A stretch of DNA of 64,000 nucleotides from CAVPTL01 sp963794415 (lineage in GTDB: Bacteria > Actinomycetota > Thermoleophilia > Gaiellales > JAICJC01). Positions 55,096 to 63,310 of the stretch are shown one piece after another. Made by a program: the position numbers and the translations under genes. The notes below the pieces were generated by a model. It was not told the origin of the DNA. It saw nothing but the letters and a program-made list of their open reading frames with translations, and searched no databases. The stretch spans positions 1,736,001 to 1,800,000 of the forward strand of contig CAWCDI010000001.1 in the NCBI GenBank assembly GCA_963794415.1, in the 5' to 3' direction. The first letter of the stretch is position 1. Each line of letters begins with the position of its first letter.

Positions 55096-56094
55096 TTGAA
55101 AAAACGGATACTTGTCACCGGCGGCGCGGGATTCATCTCGTCCAACATGATTCGCTACCTGCTCGATGAGACCGACCACGACGTGGTCACCATGGATGCC
55201 CTCACGTACGCCGGCAACATGGCCAACCTGGCAGACGTGATCGACAACAAGCGGCTGGAGTTCATCCGCGGCGACATCCGCAACGTCGGCGAGGTCACCC
55301 GCGCGCTCGAGGGCATCGACGTGATCGTGAACGCCGCGGCCGAGTCGCACGTCTCCAAGTCCATCGAGTTCGGGGGCGGCGAGTTCGTCACCACCAACGT
55401 CGAGGGCACTCAGGTGCTGCTCGACGCGATGCGCGACCACCCCATCGAGCGGTTCATCCTCATCTCGTCCTCCGAGGTGTACGGCACCGCCGAGACCGAG
55501 CCGATGGACGAGAGCCACCCGCTCAACCCGCGCTCGCCGTACGCCGGCACCAAGGCCGGCGGTGACCGCCTCGCCTACTCGTACTGGTGCACGTACGACC
55601 TGCCGATCACCATCATCCGGCCGTTCAACAACTACGGGCCGTACCAGCACCCCGAGAAGGTCATCCCCCGCTTCATCATCCAGGCCCTCACCGACCAGCC
55701 GCTGACCATCCACGGCAACGGCGAGGCCAGCCGCGACTGGCTCCACGTGTTCGACACCGCCGAGGCCATCACCGCGGCCTGCGAGGTGCCGGTGGATCAG
55801 GTGATCGGCCAGACCATCAACGTCGCCACGGGCGTGGACGAGTCGGTCGAGTTCATCGCAGACGCCGTGCTCGAACTGCTCGGCAAGCCGGGGAGCCTCA
55901 AGAACTACGTCCCCGACCGGCCCGGCCAGGTCGATCGGCACATCGGCTCGACGGAGCTCGCGGCAGAGCGGCTCGGCTGGCACTCCAAGATTCCGTTCTC
56001 CACCGGACTCGAGAAGACGATCGCGTGGTATCGCGACAATCCTGAGTGGTGGCAGGCGGTGCTCGCACAAGAGCAGACTGCCCAGCCGGCGTGA
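55096..56094 (+). CDS. dTDP-glucose 4,6-dehydratase-like NAD-dependent sugar nucleotide dehydratase
   Basis: 332 residues from TTG 55096, with GGAG 8 nt upstream. Extended SDR motifs are ILVTGGAGFISSNMIRYLLD, DALTYAGNMANL (RmlB-like), NAAAESHVSKSIEF, ISSSEVYGTAETEP, the catalytic SPYAGTKAGGDRLAYSY (Tyr/Lys) and RPFNNYGPYQHPEKVIPRFI. RmlB carries an Asp-Glu pair after the Ser/Thr (TDEVYG); here it is SSEVYG, so a UDP-GlcNAc 4,6-dehydratase-like or epimerase role is also possible. The next gene overlaps its stop by 4 nt. Confidence 0.88.
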   Translation: MKKRILVTGGAGFISSNMIRYLLDETDHDVVTMDALTYAGNMANLADVIDNKRLEFIRGDIRNVGEVTRALEGIDVIVNAAAESHVSKSIEFGGGEFVTTNVEGTQVLLDAMRDHPIERFILISSSEVYGTAETEPMDESHPLNPRSPYAGTKAGGDRLAYSYWCTYDLPITIIRPFNNYGPYQHPEKVIPRFIIQALTDQPLTIHGNGEASRDWLHVFDTAEAITAACEVPVDQVIGQTINVATGVDESVEFIADAVLELLGKPGSLKNYVPDRPGQVDRHIGSTELAAERLGWHSKIPFSTGLEKTIAWYRDNPEWWQAVLAQEQTAQPA

Positions 56095-57214
56095 GCGCGA
56101 GCCGCTCGCCCACCCTTGTGGTGCTGGGCGGAGGGCCGGCACAGCGTCACGCCATCGATGCCGCCCGCGCCATGGGCCTGCACACGATCATCTGTGACGG
56201 CGACGCGCGGGTGGGCGACGTGCACGTCTCGACCGAGGATCTGGACGGTGTGCGCGAGGTGGCGCGGAGCGCCGGCGCCGCGGGGATCATCGCGCCCGGC
56301 ACCGACTGGCCCGTGCGCATCGCCGCAGAGGCGGCGCACGACCTCGGCCTCCCTCACCCCATCTCGGTCGCAACGGGGCGCATCTGCACCGACAAGCTCG
56401 CCCAGCGTGAGCGGCTGCAGGAGCACGGGGTGCGCCAGCCCGCATGGTCGCCCGAGACCGCGCCCTCGTACCCGTGCGTGGTGAAGGCGCCCGACCGGCA
56501 GGGCCAGCGCGCGATGGCGATCGTCGCCGACGAGACGGGCCTCGCCGCCGCTGCCGACGCGGCGCGGGCGGCGGCGCGCAGCCACCAGGTGCTGTTCGAG
56601 GCGTTCGTGCCCGGCCCCGAGGTCACCGTTGACGGCTTCATGAAGGACGGCAAGAACCACATCGTCGCGGTCACCGACCGCGTGCACTTCCACGACGCCC
56701 CCGGCATCGCGAAGGAGCACGTGTACCCCTCGGCGTACCCCGAGAGCACGCAGGCGGCCGCAGAGACCGCCACCGCGGCGCTCCACGCGCTTGGGGTCGA
56801 GTCGGGCCCGACCTACGTGCAGCTCATCCTCGGCCCCGACGGCCCGTGCGTGATCGAGGTGGCCGCGCGGCTGGGCGGCGGGCACGACTCGAGCTTCTGA
56901 AGCGCACGGTCGGAGTGGATCTGGCCGCGGCGGCGGTGCGCGCAGCGCTCGGCTGGGAGGTCGCCGACGCCGACCTCTATGCCCCACCCCAACGGCGCCG
57001 GCGTGATCGAGTTCCTGCGCGCGCCCGAGGGCGAGCTCGTCGCGGCGGACGGGCCCGCCAACGCGCACTTCTACCATCGCAGGGTCACAGCTACGGGCCG
57101 CTCGTGGCCGCCGCGGTGCGGGCCGGGTACGTGCTGGAGACCGGTACGAGCCGCAGGGATGCGGTCGAGCGGGCCGAAGCGGCAGTCGAGACCATCACGT
57201 TCGAGGTGAAATGA
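56091..57214 (+). CDS. ATP-grasp enzyme of sugar or amide-bond biosynthesis (three frame breaks)
   Basis: About 374 residues after repair, from GTG 56091. The N-terminal domain begins TLVVLGGGPAQRHAIDAARA. The ATP-grasp core has ICTDKLAQRERLQEHGVRQP, YPCVVKAPDRQGQRAMAIVA, VLFEAFVPGPEVTVDGFM and the metal site ILGPDGPCVIEVAARLGGGHDS. Breaks: a missing G near 56892 (TCGAGC), an extra C near 56985, and another near 57085; after these the frames read ELLKRTVGVDLAAAAV, PNGAGVIEFLRAPEGELV and GHSYGPLVAAAVRAGYVLET. It resembles carbamoyl-phosphate-synthase-like ATP-grasp proteins found in nucleotide-sugar clusters; substrate unknown. Confidence 0.72.
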
Positions 57215-58421
57215 CGAGGGATATCGACCCACAGCTCGCGATCGACGGGGGCCGGCCCGTGCGCGACCGACGCCGCTCGACTTCTCGCCGCCGCAAGATC
57301 GGCCAGGCCGAGATCGACTCGGTGGTCTCGACCCTGCGCTCGGGCTGGCTCACGTCGGGCCCGCGGCGTGGCCGAGCTCGAGGAGCGGTTCGCGCAGTAC
57401 GCGGAGGCGCCGTATGCGATCGCGACGTCGTCGTGCACCACCGCGCTTCATCTGGCGATGATCGCCGCCGACGTCGGCGCGGGAGACGAGGTGGTGACCA
57501 CCTCGTTCACGTGGCCGGCCACCATCAACGCGATCCTGCACGCCGGCGCGCGGCCCGTGTTCGCCGACGTCGATCCGTCCACGCTCAACATCGATCCCGC
57601 CGCGCTGGAGCGCGCCATCACGCCCAACACGAGCGCGCTCCTGCCGGTGCACTTCGCGGGCGGCGCCGTGCGACATGGACGAGATCACGGCGATCGCGCG
57701 CGACCACGGCCTGAAGGTGATCGAGGACGCCGCCCACGCGGTGGAGGCCACGGTCGGCGGGCGCAAGATCGGCTCGATCTGCGACTTCACCTGCTTCTCG
57801 CTCTACGCCACCAAGAGCCTCGCCGGCGGCGAGGGCGGCCTCATCACCACGGCGTCGGAGCCGGCGGCCAGGCGGCTTCGGCTGCTGCGCTCGCAGGGCA
57901 TCTCGCGCGATCCCTGGCGGCGCCGCGAGAGCCAGACGCTGGGCTACTACGACGTCGAGGAGCCGGGCTTCAAGGCCAACCTCGGCGACCTGCACGCCGC
58001 CGCCGCGCTGCCCGGGCTCGGCGGCATCGGCGCCCGGCGCACCCGCCGGCTCGAGATCGTCGCGCGCTACGACGAGGCGCTCGCCGGGCTCGAGGGCATC
58101 AGCCGATCGGCCGGCCCGACTACGGCCAGCCACGCCCACCACCTCTACGTGCGTGCGCGTCGATGCCGGCCGCGCCGGCGCCAACCGCGACCGCTACGCC
58201 GAGGCGCTGATGGCCGAGCACATCTCCACGGGCCTGCACTTCCTGCCCGTGCACACGCTCACCTGGTATCGCCAGCACCTGCCGAGGTCGACCTGCCCGT
58301 GGCCCAGCGCGCGGGGTCCAGGTGATGTCGCTGCCGCTGGCTGCCGGTCACACGGACGCCGACGTCGACGACGTGATCGCCGCCCTGCGCAAGGTGCACG
58401 CGGCGCTCAGCCGACCGTGAG
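57211..58421 (+). CDS. DegT/DnrJ/EryC1/StrS sugar aminotransferase (several frame breaks)
   Basis: About 400 residues after repair. ATG 57211 overlaps the ATP-grasp stop (ATGA). Across the frames one can read RSGWLTSGP, VAELEERFAQYAEAPYAIAT, SSCTTALHLAMIAADVGAGD, TSFTWPATINAILHAGARPV, FADVDPSTLNIDP, HGLKVIEDAAHAVEATVGGR and the PLP-Lys stretch FTCFSLYATKSLAGGEGGLI, then ISTGLHFLPVHTLTWYRQH. Breaks occur near 57267 and 57293 (compensating), 57362, 57666, 58150, 58273 and 58315. The enzyme makes a 3- or 4-amino sugar nucleotide from a keto-sugar, which fits the upstream dehydratase. Confidence 0.78.
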
Positions 58422-59444
58422 CCGTCGCACCAGGGTCGTGCTCGAGGGGGTCATCTCGGTGGCCTTCCTCATCGTGATGCTGAAGTACGCCGGCGTTGAC
58501 CAGGTCTGGGACACCCTCAAGCACACCGACCTCGAGTGGTTCATCCCCGCCGTCGCGGTGAACATGGCGACCGTGCTGCGTGATGGCCTTCCGCTGGAAG
58601 CTGCTGCTGGCGGCCAAGAACGCGTGGAGGTGTCGCTCGGCTGGCTCACGCGCACCTACTTCGTCGCCCTCTTCGCCGGCCAGTTCCTGCCGGCGGCGAT
58701 CGGCGGCGACGCGGTGCGGGCAGTCGAGCTCGGGCGAAAGACCGGCGACGGCGCCGAGGCCGTTGCGTCGGTGCTCATCGACCGGCTGGTGGGCGTCGTC
58801 TCGCTCGTGGTGCTCGCCCTCTTTGCGATCGCGATCGGCGACAACTCGGGCTACCGGCCCGAGGTGATCGCCGCCGAGGCGCTCTTCGGCCTGGCCGCCG
58901 CGCTCATCCTCGACGCTGCTCTTCTCGAGCCGGCTGCGCGGCGTCGTGGCCCGTACGCTCGAGCCGCGCGTCGCAGGGCAAGCGCCTGGCGGTGGGCCAG
59001 CGGTTCTACGAGGCCCTCCACTCCTACCGCGAGCACCGCGGCACGCTCGTGGTGGTGTGCGTGCTCGCGATGGTGGTGCAGATCGCCCGCATCGGCGTGA
59101 TCTGGATGCTGGTGCAGGCCCTCGACCTGCCGGTCGACGTCGGCACGGTGCTCATCACCGGGCCGGTGGTGTTCGCAGCCCTCGTGCTGCCGGTCTCGCT
59201 CAACGGCATCGGCGTGCGCGAGGCGGTGTTCGTCTACTTCCTGCGCGACCAGGCCACCACCTCCGAGGCCGTCGCGCTGGGGTTTGCGTTCTTCGCGGTG
59301 GGCACGGCGACGGCGCTGGTCGGCGCGCTCGTTCTGGTGGTGCGGTTCGTCCGCTACGGCGTGCGCGGCGTGCGGCCGCACACGAAGATCGACGAGCCGT
59401 CCGACGGCCCCGAGCTGGGCAACCGCGACACTGCGCTGCCCTAG
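58418..59444 (+). CDS. Flippase-like membrane protein of the LPG synthase TM / UPF0104 family (several frame breaks)
   Basis: About 342 residues after repair, from GTG 58418. Seven to eight helices and the family segments RTYFVALFAGQFLPAAIGGD, AVASVLIDRLVGVVSLVVLA, and in the last frame VLITGPVVFAALVLPVSLNG with IGVREAVFVYFLRDQ. Breaks: a compensating pair near 58570 and 58610 (hidden frame MAFRWKLLLAAKN), and shifts near 58917 and 58978. Members are thought to transport lipids or lipid-linked sugars. This is the second such protein in the window; the first is fused to a deacetylase (16530-18404). Confidence 0.75.
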
Positions 59445-59449
59445 CTCAC

Positions 59450-59461
59450 TAGAGTCGGGCG
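59450..59461 (+). promoter_or_regulatory. Candidate leaderless promoter of argF
   Basis: TAGAGT at 59450-59455 is followed by 6 nt and ATG 59462, only 6 bp after the flippase stop. argF thus may be transcribed apart from the glycan genes. Confidence 0.5.
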
Positions 59462-60385
59462 ATGGTCTGGCCACGACCTCACGGGACGCGACTTTCTGCG
59501 AAGCGACGATCTGTCTGCTGCGGAGATGCTGCACCTGCTCGACCTCGCCGACCGGCTCAAGCAGCTGGTGCACGAGCGCGTCGAGCACAAGCTGCTTCCC
59601 GGGGCGGTCGCTGGCGATGATCTTCGAGCGCTCCTCGACCCGCACCCGGGTCTCGTTCGAGGTCGGCATGCAGCAGCTCGGCGGGATCGCCGTGCCGCTG
59701 ACGGCCGCCGACACGCAGATCGGCCGCGGCGAGACCATCACCGACACGGGGCTCGTCCTGGCGCGGTACGTGGATGCCATCGTGATCCGCACCGGGTCGC
59801 ACGCCGCGGGTCGAGGATCTCGCGGCCGCCGCCGAGCGTCCCGGTCATCAACGCCCTCACCGACCTCGAGCACCCGTGCCAGGCGCTTGCCGAGATGCAG
59901 ACGCTGCGTGAGCGGCTCGGCGGGCTCGAGGGCCGCACGGTGGCGTGGGTCGGCGACGGCAACAACGTGTGCCTCTCGCTGGTGGTGACCGCCGCCAAGC
60001 TGGGGATGCAGGTGCGCGTGGCCTCGCCCGAGGGCTTCGAGCCCGATGCCGCCACCATCGCGCCGTTCGGCGACGCGCGTCACCCTCACGCACGATCCGC
60101 GGGAGGCCGTGGCCGGCGCCGACGCGGTGGTGACCGACGTGTGGGCGAGCATGGGCCAGGAGGACGAGCGCGACGCAGCGCATCCAGAAGTTCGCCGGCT
60201 TCCAGGTGAACGCCGAGCTGCTCGAGGCGGCTGCGCCCGGCTACGTCGTGCTGCACTGCCTCCCGGCGCACGTCGGCGAGGAGATCACCGACGACGTGCT
60301 GCACGGCCCCCACTCCGCGGCGTGGGACGAGGCCGAGAACCGGCTGCACGTGCAGAAGGCGCTGCTCGCCCTCGTCGTGGCGTGA
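59462..60385 (+). CDS. argF: Ornithine carbamoyltransferase (several frame breaks)
   Basis: About 306 residues after repair. The pieces read GHDLTGRDFLRSDDLSAAEM, then after an extra G near 59603 SLAMIFERSSTRTRVSFEVG (carbamoyl-phosphate motif STRTR), GRGETITDTGLVLARYVDAI, VPVINALTDLEHPCQALAEM (HPCQ), VAWVGDGNNVCLSLVVTAAK, DADAVVTDVWASMGQE-like segments and VLHCLPAHVGEEITDDV (HCLP, ornithine). Breaks lie near 59467, 59603, 59808, 59842, 60080 and 60178. It makes citrulline for arginine synthesis. Its position among glycan genes is probably incidental. Confidence 0.85.
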
Positions 60386-61235
60386 GCCGCCGCCCGCTCC
60401 TGGTCGTCGACGGCGACTCCTACGCCCACCGCGCCTACCACGCGCTGCCGCCATCCCCGGCGCCGGCGGCCGGCCCGTGAACGCGCTGGTGGGCGTGACC
60501 AACCTGATCGTGAACCTCTGGGCGGCCGAGCAGCCGCGGGCGGTGATGGTGTGCTGGGACACGGTCGGCGTGCCGACCTACCGCAACGAGCTCTGGCCCG
60601 CATACCAGTCGGGGCGCGAGTTCGACGCCGAGATCATCGACCAGCTCGGCCGGATGCCCGGCCTGACCGAGGCGCTGGGGTTCGCCGCCGCCAAGCTGCC
60701 CGGCTACGAGGCCGACGACCTGCTGGCATCAGCCGCGATGGCCGAGGTGATGGACGGCGGCACGGTGCTCGTCGCCACCTCCGATCGCGACGCCTACCAG
60801 CTGGTGTCGGAGTCGGTCACCGTGCTCGCGCCGCAGACGGGCGGCCGGCCGCCGGCCAGGATCGGCCCCGCCGAGGTGGCCGAGCGCTACCACGTCGCGC
60901 CCGAGCAGGTGGTCGACTTCATCGCGCTTCGCGGCGACCCGTCCGACAAGCTCCCCGGCGCCGTAGGGATCGGCGCGAAGACCGCGGCCGCCCTGCTGCT
61001 GCGCTACGGCACGCTCGACAACATGATCGCCCACGCCGACGAGCTGCGCCCGCGCCAGGCCGATGCGATCCGCGACCCGCAGGTGAAGGTGTTCCGCCAG
61101 ATCGCCCAGATGGATGTGACAGCGCCGGTGAAGCTGCCGCCCGACGGCGGGCTCGACAGGGTGCGGGGAGCGGCGTTCGCGCAGGAGATCGGCGCCGAGG
61201 CGCTCGCGCGGAGGCTCGCCGCCGCTACGTCCTGA
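60382..61235 (+). CDS. 5'-3' exonuclease (DNA polymerase I N-terminal domain type; frame break at about 60456)
   Basis: About 284 residues after repair, from GTG 60382, which overlaps the argF stop. FEN-like motifs: RPLLVVDGDSYAHRAYHALP, then after a missing G near 60456 IPGAGGRPVNALVGVTNLIV; PGYEADDLLASAAM, LVATSDRDAYQLVSESV and the helix-3-turn-helix LRGDPSDKLPGAVGIGAKTA. All metal-binding Asp residues are present. No polymerase domain follows, so it is a stand-alone flap endonuclease/exonuclease. It converges on the next gene with an 11-nt overlap. Confidence 0.88.
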
Positions 61236-62943
61236 CGACGACCAGGCCGTCCTTGTCGGAGAAGAGCACGCGCCAGCCGGGAAGGTGGCGGAGGTGCGCG
61301 GTGAGCGCAGGCGTCTTCTGCGCCGTGATCACGATCTCCTGATAGCCCCGGGTGATCGCGGCCCATGACGGCGTGTCGAGCGCGACGAAGTGCATCCAGG
61401 GCAGGATCTTCGCGTCGGGGAAGATCTCGAAGCGCGAGTCGAACCCGACGCGGCCGGCGAGCCCCGGGTACTTCCAGAGGAGCTGCGGGCTGGTGAGATC
61501 GTCACCGAGCACCTTCACCCCCGGGTGCGCGACGGCGTAGGAGTCGGCGGCCGCCAGCGCTGGGCCGGGCAGCTGGGCCTCGAAATGGCTCGTGGACGTC
61601 GTCACCATCACCCCGAGGCAGGCCGCGACCGCCACTGCGACCGCGCCGCAGATGAGGGTGCGCACGTGCGTGAACCGGGCGTCTCCGCCGCTCATCGAGA
61701 GCGCGACGAGACCGGCGATGAACCCGCCCAGAAGGAGCAGCATCTCGGCCCGGAAGCCGGAGGGCGGCGCGAACGTGAGCGCGGCCGCCGCGAGCAGCAT
61801 GCCCGCGGCAACGAAGCCCAGCCTGCGGGCACGGGCGACGTCGGCGGCCTCCCGCGGCCTGGTGGGGGCAACCTTCTGCATCAGATCGGCCAGGAGCACC
61901 GCGGCGGGGAACGCAAACCACGCCTGGTAGCGGGCCGCGTGGATGCCGGCGAGGGCCATCACCACGGTGAGCACGGCGAGGGGCCAGGAGGGGCGCTTGT
62001 TCCGCCCGACGGCGACCCCTGCGACCACCAGCAGCATCGCCAGCATGCAGAGAAAGACGAGGCTCACGCCCGAGAACGAGGCGGGCGCCCACTCCGGCAC
62101 GTACTGGGCCAGGTTCGGGTTCTGCAGCACGGAGCGGTAGTACTCCACCAGCTGCTGGGGCGAGTAGGTCGAGACGACCATGCTCGACGCGCCGAAGGCA
62201 AACGCGGTGGCCAGGTAGCGGTCGGACGAGCGATGATCGCCGCGAAGGCGGGTGACGGCCATCCGGTAGAGCGCCCAGATCACCGCGATGCCGGCGCCCA
62301 TCAAGGCCGATCCGTGCAGGTTGGCCCAGAAGATCAGCACCGGGATGCCGAGCAGCACGGGCCAGCGGAACCGCTCGCGGCGCTCGTCCTCGAGGAGGAT
62401 CCAGAGCAGCGCGGCAAAGAGCGGGTAGGCGAAGCTCTGGGCGCGGATGATGGTGTTGGGCTGGCAGACGAAGTAGGCGAGCGACGCCCAGAGCACCGCG
62501 CGGATCGGGTCGATCCCCCGGCGCATGATCATCATCGCGAGCATGCCGAACGCCGAGGCGACGAGCAGGGCCGAGAGCATCCCCACGGCGACGTCTCCGC
62601 CGGCGCGCCAGGCGCTGTAGAAGAGCCAGTGGGCCAGCCACTGCTGATCGATCCACCGCTGGCCGTGAGCGGCGACGGTGAACGGGTCGGTGGTGGGCAC
62701 GCCGTGGGTTGCGATGAACCGGCCGGCGTAGAGGCTCAGGTAGCCGTCGGGGAGGAGCACGCGGGAGTTGGTGAGGGCTCCCACGATGAACGTGACACCC
62801 GCGAACCCGGTCGCCACGAGCCAGTGCGGGACCGTCGCCGCAGCAACGGGTTCGGAAGGCTCGAGCGGGATCTCGATCAGCCGCACCGACTCGTTCGGCT
62901 CGGCGATGCGTGCGGTGGGCATCTCACCCGTGGAGTCAGGCAT
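61225..62943 (-). CDS. Large multi-pass membrane protein, GT-C glycosyltransferase-like
   Basis: 572 residues from ATG 62943. A polar N-terminus of about 42 residues is followed by about 11-12 helices and an exported C-terminal domain of about 130 residues. The first outer loop reads LPDGYLSLYAGRFIATHGVP, then TDPFTVAAHGQRWIDQQWLA, which is the pattern of uncharacterised bacterial GT-C-like proteins that carry the D/W-rich loop. No full catalytic assignment is possible. TGTACT lies 7 nt before the ATG. The longer frame upstream would cross the small membrane protein gene and is rejected. Confidence 0.72.
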   Translation of the reverse strand: MPDSTGEMPTARIAEPNESVRLIEIPLEPSEPVAAATVPHWLVATGFAGVTFIVGALTNSRVLLPDGYLSLYAGRFIATHGVPTTDPFTVAAHGQRWIDQQWLAHWLFYSAWRAGGDVAVGMLSALLVASAFGMLAMMIMRRGIDPIRAVLWASLAYFVCQPNTIIRAQSFAYPLFAALLWILLEDERRERFRWPVLLGIPVLIFWANLHGSALMGAGIAVIWALYRMAVTRLRGDHRSSDRYLATAFAFGASSMVVSTYSPQQLVEYYRSVLQNPNLAQYVPEWAPASFSGVSLVFLCMLAMLLVVAGVAVGRNKRPSWPLAVLTVVMALAGIHAARYQAWFAFPAAVLLADLMQKVAPTRPREAADVARARRLGFVAAGMLLAAAALTFAPPSGFRAEMLLLLGGFIAGLVALSMSGGDARFTHVRTLICGAVAVAVAACLGVMVTTSTSHFEAQLPGPALAAADSYAVAHPGVKVLGDDLTSPQLLWKYPGLAGRVGFDSRFEIFPDAKILPWMHFVALDTPSWAAITRGYQEIVITAQKTPALTAHLRHLPGWRVLFSDKDGLVVVRT

Positions 62944-62956
62944 CGTGGCGAGTACA
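62944..62956 (-). promoter_or_regulatory. Candidate leaderless promoter of the GT-C-like gene
   Basis: On the minus strand TGTACT (62956-62951) is followed by exactly 7 nt and ATG 62943. Confidence 0.4.
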
Positions 62957-62987
62957 TCGGCAGACCGGCCGTGTCCTTTAGGACGGG

Positions 62988-63278
62988 CTACAGCAGCGCG
63001 AAGGCCACGGCCGCCACCAGCACCACCAGGCTGCCGAGCAGGCCCACCACCGCGGTGCCCAGCCGCGGCGCTCCGAGCCGTGCCACCGTGAGCCCTGAGA
63101 ACCCGGCTGCGACGCCGAGCAGCGCGACCACGATGGCGATGATCTCGAGGCCCTGGCGCAGCGACCCGCTCGCGGCGAGCGCGAGCGTGTCCAGCACGAG
63201 CGCCGAGACGAAGGCGGCGACGCTCACCACGGCCGAGCTGTTGGTCTCGCGCCGGATGGTGTCGGGAGTCTGCGTCAT
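62988..63278 (-). CDS. Small three-helix membrane protein
   Basis: 96 residues from ATG 63278. After a short polar start (TQTPDTIRRETNSS) come three hydrophobic helices: VVSVAAFVSALVLDTLALAA, GLEIIAIVVALLGVAAGFSG and GTAVVGLLGSLVVLVAAVAF. No family recognised. It is divergent from the dehydrogenase gene across 32 bp. Confidence 0.6.
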   Translation of the reverse strand: MTQTPDTIRRETNSSAVVSVAAFVSALVLDTLALAASGSLRQGLEIIAIVVALLGVAAGFSGLTVARLGAPRLGTAVVGLLGSLVVLVAAVAFALL

Positions 63279-63297
63279 GGCTGGTCGGGAGGGGGGC

Positions 63298-63310
63298 TAG
63301 AGTCCCGGCG
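63298..63310 (+). promoter_or_regulatory. Candidate leaderless promoter of the dehydrogenase gene
   Basis: TAGAGT at 63298-63303 is followed by exactly 7 nt and GTG 63311. Confidence 0.55.

Noticed and set aside
56091..60385. Calling the broken genes pseudogenes or proposing programmed frameshifting
   Set aside because: Breaks are too many, in short G/C runs without slippery-site or pseudoknot patterns, and several compensate each other; catalytic motifs remain. Sequence error is simpler.
61390..63300. A 636-codon plus-strand frame opposite the GT-C-like gene
   Set aside because: Composition is dominated by His, Arg, Gly and Glu as in GC-rich antisense frames; the minus-strand protein has clear membrane helices.
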